Assembly: GCA_003013855.2 (NCBI GenBank)
Contig: ML058469.1
Location: 5,270,001 to 5,334,000, forward strand
DNA length: 64,000 nucleotides
DNA from: Liriodendron chinense
Taxonomy: Eukaryota; Streptophyta; Magnoliopsida; Magnoliales; Magnoliaceae
Reading direction: 5' to 3'
Within the stretch, counting starts at the first letter, position 1, and every line of letters begins with the position of its first letter. Below are positions 11,319-22,129 of the stretch, in pieces. The position numbers and the translations under genes are program-made. Under the pieces are notes generated by a model. It was not told where the DNA came from. It saw only the letters and a list, made by a program, of their open reading frames with translations, and searched no databases.

Positions 11319-11715
11319 TGGGGCCCACATGTAGGTGTTTTATCCATGTTGTTCATCTGTTTTACAAGATCATTTTAGAGTACAAGCCCAACATTGAAGC
11401 ATATCTAAATCTCTAGTGGACCCCACCACAGGAAACAAAGGGAATTGAGTGGCTACTATTGAAAACTTTTGGATCAAGCTGATTTATTTTTATTTTTTTA
11501 TTTCCCTTCATCCTTCTGTGTGTTTTTGGATGACAAATAAATATCACCATGGCTTAAGGAAAGTTTCAACTGTGTACGTCATTAACTCTACTGTTTCCTG
11601 TGGACGTCATTAGCTCTATTGTTTCCTGTGGCGTGGTCCACCTGAGATTTGGATCTGTAAAAACGGATGAACGGTGTGGATATATAACACATACATACAT
11701 CAAAGTAGGCCTACT
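11319..11715. mobile_element. palindromic MITE, copy 3
   Basis: The left arm GGGCCCACATGTAGGTGTTT is answered by ATATAACACATACATACATC near the right end. A 28-bp local duplication around GTCATTAGCTCTATTGTTTC (11578-11633) lies inside. Confidence 0.55.
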
Positions 11716-11813
11716 GTCATGACCTGACCGTCACTGACTGAATCCGCTCCTGTGCGGCAGTGCAGTGTATGTCCGAAGCAGAACCCTCGACAGTCAATAG
11801 GGAGTCTCACAGG

Positions 11814-12890
11814 TAGGGCTGGTCATGAGCTGAGTCAGCTCGAGAAACTCGATTGACTCGACTCAAAAAAGATCGCCTCGGCTGGACTCGACTTAGTAGA
11901 ACAAGTCAAGCCAAGCTTCATTTAGAAGCTCGAGTCAAAAATCAAGTCAAGTTCAACCATTGGGTCACTTGACTCGACTCGGCTCAAGTTCGAGCTCGAC
12001 TCGTTTCATATAAATATTTGTTATAAAAAAAAATAAAAAAAATAAAAAACCCTAATCTTCTTATTTCTTAGTTCTCTCTCCTCCTTCCCCCACACATATA
12101 TTGGGGTCCAAGCTTAGGACATATAAAACCCTCACACATTGAGGGAAAACCCTCACGCATTGGGGGTTTTCTTAATCCTACTATTTTGTTCAGGTAAGAA
12201 CATTCCTTGTTGAGCATATCTGATGGATTGAGTAATTTCAAGTACAAATCATGGTGAGCACACAGTGGTTGTGTGTTTTACACGCTACACAAACACAGGC
12301 GCTACAGTAAGACCATACACCATACATATCTACAAAACAAGGGCTATGGTTAGACCAAACACCATATACAAGCTATTGATTTCGATTTTACGAGGGAGGT
12401 GGTGCATCTGATCCATGAATCAGCTGGGCCTCATCATGAAGATGATCCACACAATAATTAGGGTAGTCCATTCACGTGGCGAGCTATGCATGTACTGTGT
12501 TAATAAAATATTACTAGTGGTCTGCATTCAATGCATGTATAACTTGGCCAAAGAAAAAACCGATAAGAGCTAGGTCATTTTAATGGTAGGGTCCCACCTG
12601 TAGAAATATTATTCTCTCCTAATATATGTGTGACTTCTCGAACTTAATGTTGTTGGTTTATAATAAAAAAATATATAATAAATTGAGGAGGGAGCAAGCT
12701 CGACTTGACTCGAGGTAAGCTCGCCTCGACTCGATCCACTAGCTCGCCTCTAAAGTTTTAGTAAACAAGGCAAGCTTCAATGGTAAGCTCGAGGGTGAGC
12801 TCAAGCTCGAGCTTGAACTCGAGGAGAGCACATACAAGTCAAGCCAAGCTTGGCCCACCTCGACTCGACTGAGCTCGATGTACAGCCCTA
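11814..12890. mobile_element. non-autonomous hAT-type element with perfect 8-bp TSD
   Basis: The element starts TAGGGCTGG and ends CAGCCCTA. It is flanked by CTCACAGG at 11806-11813 and again at 12891-12898. An 8-bp duplication and a YAGGG-type end are typical of hAT elements. Both subterminal zones are crowded with ACTCGACTCG/CTCGAG words, a common arrangement for transposase-binding subterminal repeats. No transposase ORF is present in the 1077 bp. Confidence 0.85.
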
Positions 12891-12945
12891 CTCACAGGTC
12901 ACGTTAACAGAAGCGGATGACAGAGTGAGTAACTCACAGTAAACA

Positions 12946-13062
12946 CTCTAGGGCCACCGTGATGTATGGATTTTATCCACACCATCCATTCATTTTTTCA
13001 TGTCATTTTAGGTCATGGGTCCAAAAATGGGACAGATCCAATCAGCCCTCGGAAATGTCACC
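12946..13062. repeat. single arm of the palindromic MITE family
   Basis: GCCACCGTGATGTATGG, ATTTTATCCACACCATCC and CATTTTAGGTCATG match the left arm; the partner arm is missing. Confidence 0.55.
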
Positions 13063-13068
13063 CCTGTA

Positions 13069-13500
13069 TTGGGAACCTAGATAGGGTCAACTTGATGTTT
13101 TTGATAAATCCACCCTATCCATCCATTTTGTGAGCTCATTTTAGGACGTGAGACCAAAAATGATCCGTATCCAAGACTCAAGTGGGCCGTGCTAAAGGAA
13201 AAGGTGGGTAAGGGAATTCCTACCATTGAAACCTCCCTAGACTCCACGGTGATGTTTATATGTCATCTATACTGTTAATAATGTCATTCCTAGGATGAAC
13301 TGAAAACATAAATATTATCCTGGTTCAAAACTTTTGGGCGTCATGAATATTTCAACTGAAGAGGTTAAATCGACAACTTTTTGGCTCACCTTGAGTTTTC
13401 GATCCGGCTCATTTTTTGTCAACCAGTCCTAAAATGAACTCAAACAAGGATTGGAGTGGATTTCTTACAAACATCATGAAGGGCCGCACTGGGTTCCAGT
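13069..13500. mobile_element. palindromic MITE, copy 5
   Basis: The left part TTGATGTTTTTGATAAATCC and GAGCTCATTTTAGGAC has an inverted counterpart in CCTAAAATGAACTC and GGATTTCTTACAAACATC. Ends read GGGAACC and GGGTTCC. Confidence 0.6.
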
Positions 13501-13602
13501 GCAGGAACTTCCTGCCAAAGCCAGCCGCATCCCCACACTCCACAAGAATGACACGTGTCCAGTGTCCTATTGCTTCCCCAGCTTTCCTGATATTAACAGA
13601 CC

Positions 13603-14137
13603 GGACGGGGATTAGCTACTGACAGGTTGAGCTATCTCGCTACTGAAGTGACGTCACCAACTTATGTGGCCCCATTATGTTGCATGTGTTTTATCCACAC
13701 TGTCCATTCATTTGAGAGATCATTTTAGGGCATGAGAATGAGATAGATACAAAGCTCAAGTGGACCCACCAAAGAAAACAGTGGGGACAGTGACGCGACT
13801 GTTGAAACCTTCCTAGGGCCTACCATGATGTTTATTTGAGATCCAATCTATTCACATAGACATGGAAGAAGGGAAAATACAAGTATCAGCTTGATTGAAA
13901 ACTTCTAAGGCCCAAGAAATTTTTAATGGTAGGATATCAATCCCCACAATTTTCTTTGGTGGAGTCCACCTGAGCTTTGGATCTGTCTCATTCATTAGCT
14001 CATGCCCTAAAATGATCTCTCCAAATGAATGGACGGTATGGATACAACACATACATCATGGTGTGCCCCCACAGAAGTTGATGACGTCACTTCAGTAGGG
14101 GGATAGCTACTCAACTGTCAGTAGCTAATCGGCGTCC
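13603..14137. mobile_element. palindromic MITE, copy 6, upstream of the CML gene
   Basis: The outer ends are GGACGGGG and CGGCGTCC, followed inward by a perfect 15-bp inverted repeat: ATTAGCTACTGACAG at 13611-13625 and CTGTCAGTAGCTAAT at 14115-14129. The inverted repeat continues with some mismatches through TACTGAAGTGACGTCA. Each arm carries one TGACGTCA palindrome (13649-13656 and 14082-14089). No clear target duplication. Confidence 0.8.
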
Positions 14138-14661
14138 CGACCGACTGGACGCGGATCGACAGCGGAAGCCTTCGCACGCATCTTCTGTGCTCGGAATCTA
14201 GGTGGGGCTACCCTGATGTTTGTGAGAAATTTACGCCATCCAAACGCTTTGTGAGATCATTTTAGGTGTTGCAACAAAAAGTGAACGGGATCCAAGACTT
14301 AAGTGGGCCGCACTAAAGTAAAAAGTAGGCAGGGAAATTCCTACTGTTGAAACATATATGGAGTCCACAGTGATGTTTATATGCCATCCATACCGTTTAT
14401 AATGTCATTCCTACTTAGATGAACTGAAAACACAAATATTATCCTGATTTGAAACTTATGTGGCTCCACGAATATTTCAACTGTGTAAGTTCAATTGTCA
14501 CGTTTTCAGTGCACTTGAGTCTTGGATCCGTTCACTTTTGATCGCAACGCCTAAAATGATCTCATAAAACGGTTGGACGGGGTAGATTTCTCACAAACAT
14601 CACGGTGAGCACCACCTAGAATCCAAAAGGCTTTCGAAGGCAATCCGCGTCCCGACCGACC
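14138..14661. mobile_element. Mutator-like MITE in the CML promoter, with 9-bp TSD
   Basis: The element occupies 14147-14652, starting GGACGCGGATCG and ending CAATCCGCGTCC. It is flanked by CGACCGACT (14138-14146) and CGACCGACC (14653-14661), a 9-bp duplication with one mismatch. Long arms (GTTTGTGAGAAAT / ATTTCTCACAAAC, GAGATCATTTTAGG / CCTAAAATGATCTC) make it almost a full palindrome. A 9-bp duplication and long inverted repeats starting with G point to the Mutator group. The right edge is about 30 bp from the TATA box. Confidence 0.78.
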
Positions 14662-14680
14662 GACGGCGTCCTCAAATTTC

Positions 14681-14688
14681 TATAAAAA
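14681..14688 (+). promoter_or_regulatory. TATA box of the calmodulin-like gene
   Basis: TATAAAAA lies 129 bp upstream of the start codon, giving an estimated leader of about 95-100 nt. Confidence 0.65.
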
Positions 14689-14809
14689 CGACATCCCCTC
14701 CTTCCGGAAATCCCAGTACTTTCTTGCCGACAGACTTCTAGAGCTTTCCAGAAATCGGGGATTTCTCAATTCTCAGCTTTGTTGAATCTTTGCCCGTTTC
14801 GATCTCAAC

Positions 14810-15331
14810 ATGAAGAAACCATCTTCCAAGAACTCGATTTCCTCTCAGGATTCATCAACGCTTCCGTCATCGTCGGCACCCCTCGCCTTCGAAATCCACC
14901 GCTCCGGCGATCTGCGCCGCGTCTTCGACAAATACGATTTGAACGGAGATGGGAAGATCTCGTCGGCGGAACTGGAATCGATGCTTCGTTCCTTCGGCAG
15001 CTCGGACCCTGTGGAGGAGGCTGAATCCATGGTTAGAGCGGCCGACTTGGACGGAGATGGGTACATTAGCTTGGAAGAGTTCTTGTCTGTCAATGTGGCG
15101 GAAAAGGATTCTAGCAAGTGTCTGGAAGATTTGAAGAACGCCTTTGAGGTGTTTGATCACGACAAGAACGGGGTAATTTCGGCGGAAGAGCTGCATCATG
15201 TTCTGCTGGCGATTGGGGAGAAGGTGTCATTGGACGATTGTCAGCAGATGATTAACGGCATTGATCAGAACGGCGATGGGGCTGTGAATTTCGATGAGTT
15301 TTTGCGGATGATGACCAAGTCGGCTACTTGA
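14810..15331 (+). CDS. calmodulin-like (CML) EF-hand calcium-binding protein, 173 aa
   Basis: This is a calcium sensor of the plant CML family, expected to bind Ca2+ and relay it to target proteins; no enzymatic activity is predicted. It is intronless. A Ser-rich extension (residues 1-27) precedes four canonical 12-residue loops: D43-E54 (DLNGDGKISSAE), D79-E90 (DLDGDGYISLEE), D116-E127 (DHDKNGVISAEE) and D152-E163 (DQNGDGAVNFDE). All four have acidic or Asn ligands at positions 1, 3 and 5, Gly at 6 and Glu at 12, so all should bind calcium. Length and two-pair layout fit CMLs, which differ from calmodulin (149 aa) by such extensions. No transmembrane segment or lipidation motif is seen. The first ATG in this frame is used; a longer overlapping frame starting at 14779 is not EF-hand. 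The promoter is mostly MITE DNA. Confidence 0.95.
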   Translation: MKKPSSKNSISSQDSSTLPSSSAPLAFEIHRSGDLRRVFDKYDLNGDGKISSAELESMLRSFGSSDPVEEAESMVRAADLDGDGYISLEEFLSVNVAEKDSSKCLEDLKNAFEVFDHDKNGVISAEELHHVLLAIGEKVSLDDCQQMINGIDQNGDGAVNFDEFLRMMTKSAT

Positions 15332-15485
15332 TTTCTTTCTTTTTGTGGATGATGGCCCGATTGTCTGCTTGATTTCTTTCTTTTTGTGGACGATGGCTCG
15401 ATCATCTTCTTGATTTCTTTCTTTCATCTGGCTTGATTTCTTTCTTTTTGTGGATGATGATCCGATCGTTTGCTTGGTTTCTTTT
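15329..15485 (+). repeat. 41-bp tandem repeats in the CML 3' UTR
   Basis: Units beginning TGATTTCTTTCTTT start at 15329, 15370, 15411, 15434 and (as TGGTTTCTTTT) 15475. Spacings are 41, 41, 23 and 41 bp. The first unit begins exactly at the CML stop codon TGA. Confidence 0.85.
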
Positions 15486-15489
15486 AAAT

Positions 15490-16208
15490 CAACATAATCC
15501 AATACAAACATTGTCATTGATATCTGAATTGTGATATATTCTTTGATGAATGGATGACAGCTTTTCTTCTTCTTCTTCTTTTTCTTTTCTCCTCCTCTAC
15601 TAAGGTGTTTGATATTTGATTCAAGGAAACAGGGCAATACAGGCATCAGGCCAAAACAGGGCCATATCAGTGGTGAACGATATGATCTCTAATACACTGA
15701 TTTTAAACCTTGATTTGAATTTCTATGCACTTCCTAAGCTTTGTATTGCTATGTACTCCTTCAGAGCCTGAAATCAATAGAAAGCTTTGTGCATGTACAA
15801 TGTGAGTGGTCTACATGCATCCCAGTGTATTTGTTTAAGTGTGTTTCAGTTCATCTAAGTGCAATATACTTAGATCACACTTAAATGCACTTAGACATAC
15901 TTAAACATGTAGACAAGCTCAGATGCTCATTTTACACATGCAAAAACTATGTATTAGATGGAGACTTGTATCCTTCATCTTTAGTGAATGCATTATTTAG
16001 AATTTGGTATTTGATTTGCTATTTTTTCTTTAATGGATGCATGATGTATGTATGGAATTTGTGGCTCAACTTGAGAGGATGGTCCCCACACAATGATCAA
16101 TCATGCTGACGCTTTCAGTTTCGGACATGTGGGGCCCAACCCAAATCTCTGCCATCCTGAAAGTTAATCTGATGGGACCCGCACAGGCAGATGGTAGATG
16201 ACTAAACA
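15490..16208. other. CML 3' flank and intergenic DNA
   Basis: A TTCTTCTTCTTC tract and AT-rich sequence; no supported gene. No canonical AATAAA signal was seen close to the stop codon. Confidence 0.4.
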
Positions 16209-16378
16209 TGTTCTATAAGAGTTCCGATCGTCTGCTTGGCTTCAACAGGATTTTCCTGTTTGCCGACCACTTGATTGGTTCAGTACAGACAAGTCTGTGC
16301 TGAGCTGGACCAATCAGATGTTCGGCAAACACGAAAATCCTGTTTAAGACGAGCAGACGATCCAGACTTGTTCTATAA
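16209..16378. mobile_element. 150-bp hairpin MITE with perfect 10-bp TSD
   Basis: TGTTCTATAA occurs at 16209-16218 and 16369-16378, bracketing 16219-16368. That segment is nearly a full palindrome: GATCGTCTGC, AACAGGATTTTC and TGATTGGT in the left half are answered by inverted copies in the right half. A 9-11-bp duplication with long inverted repeats suggests a Mutator-like origin. Confidence 0.82.
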
Positions 16379-17862
16379 TATTTGAAGATGCTGTGGATGG
16401 GAAGTGACAAAGTAAAGGATTACACACTCCAATTTTGGGGATCTATACATTCCAAAGTACCAGAATATTATGTTCTTGGCTTAGCTACTGGAGTAGGGTT
16501 CTCTACAATAACCCTATTCCCCCTTACATGATAGGGGCTTCTCTTGGATGGAAACGCCAGAAAAATCTCTCAGATTGAATTACTAAACCTTTGGATTTTG
16601 CAAAGTTTATGGTGACCAAAGCAAAAGAGTCAAATTTGGAAGGTTTAAAATAATCTTATTTTAAAGGTTTTAGTTGTTGTATATTCATCCAAATTGTAGG
16701 CAAAAATTACTTTTATTTGGTTATCTAAATGTTATAATGATGGATATTTATTGGACAGTTAAAAATTTAAAAAAATATATCCTATGGTCTTATTTCGGAA
16801 AATGTCCACGAATTAAAAGTATGTGTTGTTCAGCCAATCTGATTTTTGGACTGAAATTTAGCAAAAGTGGGTTCCACGAATCACTGTTTAGTAGGTTTAT
16901 TTTGAGTTGCTATTTTCCAGGCGTATCATTATTAAGTGCCCGCATATCAAGTGTCCTATGCAGCCAACGTATCAAATTACTCCCATTTGGGAGACGGTGG
17001 TGACTGATCCTCCTTTCATGCCACACTTATGTAAGGCTACCCAGACCATCCACATTGGATGGGCCATATTTCCAAAATCACACTGTTCAAGAAATCCTAA
17101 CCACCCAATTGATGGCTAATGTAAATCATTGAGTGGTCCAAATCCCAAGAGAAGCAAAATAAGAGGACGACAATCTTCTCAGTGCAAATCGATCTCGAAG
17201 TATATTGGTATTGGTTTCGGATGACTTCAAACTTTGGTCTCAACCCTCACGAAGTTCAAGCAGCGTTTGGATGCACCAGCAAATTACAATCATGGTTTTA
17301 AGATTTGAACAAGTCCCAAGCGACTCGTCTGAGTTGACTCGGACTTGGCAAGAACCTATCCAAGGGCTGAATGAATCAGTTCGAGTTGCCAAGTTTCTTA
17401 ATCATGGTTACAATAGTTCAACATTCGGGTAGCAAGGCCATTGTATCTCATCACACCCATTAACAGTAGAGACTAATAATCACTGGACTAGCATCGTAAT
17501 CAAGCATCTAAATCATTTTCTTTTGAATCAATTACCACTAATATTTATTTTATATTAGAAGATGCGGTTTTAATCTCTTTTAGAAATTGATTTTTGTTAC
17601 CAAATTCAAGAGGGTGGTTTCATAGCAAGCACATCGATATTCAAACATTACAAATGAGCCTATGAGCTCCATAAAACAGGATTAGAGATCCCACGGCAAA
17701 CAAAACTAGAAAAACCCACAAATCAATCCCCAGTCTTTTGAAGAATATGCGCCATTGCAAAGACCAGTTCCATTCATTTTCTACTACATCCAAGAGCTGC
17801 TTTTTTCATGCCCATTCTGTACTTTATCCTCAACATTCGCACCTCAAATGGCAGTTACAAGC
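16379..17862. other. intergenic, nothing recognised
   Basis: AT-rich DNA with short non-conserved frames. No gene, RNA or bounded repeat is supported. Confidence 0.4.
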
Positions 17863-18667
17863 TGTTATGGGAAAATTTAGGCCACCCGCTTTTGTGTGGT
17901 CAAAACTACGCATGGGTGGAAATTGAGATCCTCTATCTTCGAGCCCGAGCACTCGAGAGTTTGGCATTAGTTATGCCATATCTCATAGCGATCAGGTCAC
18001 CTACTAAGCCGGAGCAGTTGGCACTCTCCGATACTCGACCGACCTCATTAGACCCAAGCGATTGGCATTAAGGGATCTACCAAATATTCGGACAATGCCT
18101 TAGTACTTGTCTACTTCTTTATCCACAGCCGACCGCGGATAAGTAGACCTACCATCGACTACGCTCGACCAACCACTATTCTCCGAGCATTACCAGCACT
18201 ACTCCCCAAGCAATCAGGACTTTGTTACGTACCCCACAAGCCATGGGATTCACTTTCACGATTGATAAGAGAAATATCCGCATAATGCAGATGATCTCGC
18301 AACTTATCTCTAAAATAATGACGTATCCAACTATGATATGTAATTCATCCTACACAGACATAGATCTCGACAAAGTGAGAATCCTACCCAATTACGGTAA
18401 GGATTCATATCATAAATATCCCTCCATGCCATGATCTAAGGTACGCATGCATTAAGCAATACAGAGAGTTACTCTTCTTCGATCATTCTATAATCACTGA
18501 CTTAAGCATCGGAGGGCCATCAGCCGGAACCACCAGCGGTTATCCTAACCTTTGGTGGCACTTGCAGGATCCCCAACCTTCGAATCTAACGGCGGAGGCC
18601 CGAGTTGGTCCCTAATGAACTAGTTGGTCCCTTGACCAACATCTGTTGACGAGATTTACCGTCAACA
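17863..18667 (+). repeat. 5' LTR (805 bp)
   Basis: It starts TGTTATGGGAAAATTTAGG and ends GATTTACCGTCAACA. It is colinear with 25736-26536. The preceding CAAGC is the target duplication. Confidence 0.88.
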
Positions 18668-18674
18668 GATTATT

Positions 18675-18868
18675 GTTATCTGAAAATTTAGGTTACCCCG
18701 CTTTTGCGTGGTCAAAATTACGCACAGGTGGAAACTAAGATCCTCTATCTTCGAGCACGAGCGCTCTAGCATTCGGCATTGGCTACACCATATCTCATAG
18801 CGATCGATCACCTGCTAAGCCTGAGCGGTCGGCACTCTCCGGTACCCAACCAACCTCATTAGACCAGA
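18675..18868 (+). repeat. truncated extra LTR copy joined to the RT region
   Basis: It begins TGTTATCTGAAAATTTAGG, like the LTR start, and follows LTR sequence to CCTCATTAGACC. It then switches abruptly to pol sequence. This marks a deletion that removed the rest of this LTR, the primer site, gag and protease. Confidence 0.8.
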
Positions 18869-18899
18869 CATTCCGACCTCTTTCCACAAGTCCGGGGTC

Positions 18900-19753
18900 A
18901 TTTCATCATTTCTGACTAACCTGGTCGACGCAACGGCAGGACATGAGCTCCTTAGCTTCATGGACGCATACTCAGGGCTACAATCAAATCACCATGCACC
19001 CGACCGACATAGAGAAAACCTCCTTCATCATCGACCGAGGACTTTACTGTTACAAAGTAATGCCCTTTGGCCCAAAGAACGCAGGAGCCACCTACAAGCA
19101 TCTCGTCAACAAGATCTTCGTCGGACAAATTGGAAAAACAATTGAAGTGTATGTCGACGACATGCTAATGAAGAGCCTACAAGAAGAAAACCATCTAACC
19201 AATCTTCTGAAAACTTTCCAGATACTTCGGCAGCACCGGATGAAATTAAACCCCGCCAAATGCACCTTCAGAGTTTCTTCAGGAAAATTCATCGGCTTTA
19301 TGGTCGAGAGAAGAGGGATTGAGGCGAACCCCGAAAAAATTCAGGCAATCATCAATATGAAGGCACCCAAATCCCTTCGTAACATTCAAAGAATGGCCAG
19401 AAGGGTGGCCTCACTCAACATATTCATCTCCCGAGCAAGCGACAAATGTCTGCCCTTCTTCAAATTACTGAAAGGGTCAACGAAAACAATGCACTGGACC
19501 GAGGAATGCGAGCGAGCATTCAGTCCTGCTCAAAGAATACATGAGCAATCCTCTCATACTATCAAAGCCTGTTCCCGGCGAGAATCTGTTCCTTTACATT
19601 GCCACCTCTATCACCGCTATAAGCGCCGCACTCGTGAGAGAGGAAGATAAAATTCAGAAGCCAGTGTATTATGTAAGAAGGGCAATGGTCGATGCAAGGA
19701 ACCCACTACCCTATTATCGAGAAGCTCGCCCTGGCACTCATTACATCCGCTAA
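18900..19753 (+). pseudogene. reverse transcriptase and RNase H remnant
   Basis: ELLSFMDAYSG lies in one frame and YNQITMHPTDIEKTSF in another, so a frameshift splits the RT near 18970. Downstream are the YKVMPFGPKNAGATY block and the catalytic YVDDMLMKS. The connection region follows (KCTFRVSSGKFIGFMVERRG, then EANPEKIQAI). The RNase H start (LFLYIATSITAISAALVRE) is in a third frame from 19541. The N-terminal RT motifs are deleted. Clearly Ty3/gypsy pol; not functional. Confidence 0.88.
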
Positions 19754-20039
19754 GAGGTTACGGCCGTACAATCATGGTTCCTACGGACCAACCACTACAG
19801 CAAGTACTGCAAAATCCGAAGTACGTCAGGAAGACTGGCCAAGTGGGCCATTGAATTGAGCGAACATGACGATCCAGTTTTGCCCTCGAACATCGATCAA
19901 AGGACAGGCTGCCGCCAACTTCATCGCAGAATTTACCTGGTTCGAAACCGACTGAGGCTACCGAACTGAGCGAGGTTTCTGAACCCCTCACAATACCCAG
20001 TTCATCCACCTATCGCCCACAGTAGACGCTCTATGTCGA

Positions 20040-20400
20040 TGAGTCAACATCAAAACAAGGTAGTGGGGCTGGCATCGTTCTGGTCTCTCTGACGACTGCA
20101 AATTGGAGTACTCTCTCCGTTTCGACTTCCCAGCAACTAACAACGAAGCCGAGTACGAAGCACTCCTCGCTGGGCTACGAATGGCCAAATCCATGGGAGT
20201 GACAAATCTACATGTTCACAGTGATTCACAGCTCGTTGTGAATCAGATTTCCAAGGAATACGAGACTAAAGACGAAAAAATGATGTTATACAAGGAATAG
20301 GCCCAAACTCTACTGAAGGAGTTCGAGGAATATGAACTCCTGCAAATCCCAAAATATCAAAACCGCATGGCCGACACATTAGCTTGACTAGGAGTATCCT
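20040..20400 (+). pseudogene. second (archaeal-type) RNase H remnant
   Basis: LRFDFPATNNEAEYEALLAG, HVHSDSQLVVNQI and the downstream RMADTLA are the hallmarks of the additional RNase H in Tat-lineage gypsy elements. Stops at 20298 and around 20385 break it. Confidence 0.78.
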
Positions 20401-20507
20401 CAAAGAGTGACATCGGCCGAATGATCCCAGCTAAACACCTCTCAGAGCCGAGCATTTCTCGAAAATAGGTTACGGACGCGCTTCAAATCGATCAAACAGC
20501 GTGCTGG

Positions 20508-21396
20508 ATGGACCCTACTATCCGTTATCTTAAGGAAGGACGGCTCCCAAAAGATAGGAAAGCTGTCAGGAAGTTGAAATTTTGTGCCCCCAAATACTTT
20601 TTGGAGGATGGTGTCCTCTACAGGAGAGGATATTCACTTCCGCATTTATATTGCATTAGGCTAGAAGAGGCCGACTATATTTTGAAGGAAATTCATGAAG
20701 GAATTTGCGAAAATCATCTTGCTGGTCATTCGATGGCATATAAAGTACTCCATCAAGGCTACTACTGGCCTACCATGAATACTGACACTGAAAAATATTC
20801 AAAGTTCTGTGACAAGTGCAAGCGATTCGCCAAGATTCCACAAAAAGCACCAGAGGATGTAACGCCAATGGCAGGCCCTTGGCCGTTCGCACAGTGGGGG
20901 ATAGACATAATAGGGCCCCTACCACGAGGAAAGGGTCAACTCAGGTTTGCCATTGTGGCAGTAGATTACTTTACAAAGTGGGCGGAAGCTAAACCATTAG
21001 TGTCCTATTACCGATCAGTAGGTCAAGAAATTCATTATGGAAAACATTGTATGCAGATTCGGTATCCCCCACACAATTATCATAGATAACGGTCGGTAAT
21101 TCAGCAGCAAGAAAATCAAGGACCTCTATGATGAATTAAAAATTCAGCACATGATGACTGCTCCATACCACCCGCAGGCTAACGGACAAGTAAAGGCCAT
21201 TAATAAAATCATCAAACATCATCTAAAGACCAAGCTAGAAGAGCGCAAGGATGACTGGCCAGAACTTATGCTCGAGGTTTTGTGGGCGTACCGGACCACT
21301 GTCCGCACATCGACTGGGGAGACCCCAGTTTTCCCTAACATATGGGGCCGAAGCCATGGTCCTAGTAAAGATCAGAAGGCCAGTTGCATTGCGTGA
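20508..21396 (+). pseudogene. integrase remnant
   Basis: The zinc-binding segment (HEGICENHLAGHSMAYKVLH then CDKCKRFAK) precedes the catalytic core start WGIDIIGPLP and VDYFTKWAEAKPL. The frame is then lost near 21080. The later core continues at 21151: MTAPYHPQANGQVKAINKII, WAYRTT, STGETPVF. The glutamate expected in the 'NGQ.E..N' motif reads Lys here (NGQVKAIN). Non-functional. Confidence 0.88.
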
Positions 21397-22129
21397 CTCA
21401 CTACGACTAGGAAAGGAATGAAGGCGCTATGAATCTCCAACTCGACCTGTTGGAGGAACGCAGGAGCAATGCGCAGCTGCGACTCGCGAAATATCAGCAA
21501 AAGGTCGCCTGGTATTTCAATTCACACGTTAAGCACTGACCGCTCCGCATAAGCGACCTTGTCCTCTGAATGAGAATACCAAACAGTGCTCGGAACTCAG
21601 GTTCCTAAGTGTTCGGTCCCAACTAGGAAGGCCCATACAAAATAACGAAGATGATAAAGCCTAGCACTTACAACTTGGAGGATATGGAAGGAAAAACATT
21701 GCGCCAACCGTGGAATACGATTAATTTGCGAAAATACTACCAGTAAGGAGACCCTAGCTTTGAGCAACGATGTAATAAAGCTTCCTTCAAAATTTTCGAG
21801 TCAAAGTCAAATAAAGTGACAGAAATTCCAATTCGATTGATTCTACTTATGATATTTTACTTACGATTACTAAATCAATGGTGAAGGCCACCTAAAATAT
21901 GAATGCCTACACATGTGGGCATATCATTAATGTCTGGTTGGTAGCACATGCTACCCAAGCGAGGGACAAGGCCGACCAGAGCGTCACCTAACTGAATAAT
22001 ACATGTGAACATATACTAATACGACTTTCCAGCCGAAGAATGAAAAGATTCAAAAAAATCAACATTTCATTCATGAATAATGGTTACAGAAGGATCGGTT
22101 ACATTGATAGCAGGAATCTCTGAGGTGAC

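Noticed and set aside
14779..15024. Alternative frame starting 31 bp upstream of the CML start
   Set aside because: Different reading frame, not EF-hand; the 173-codon frame carries all four calcium loops.
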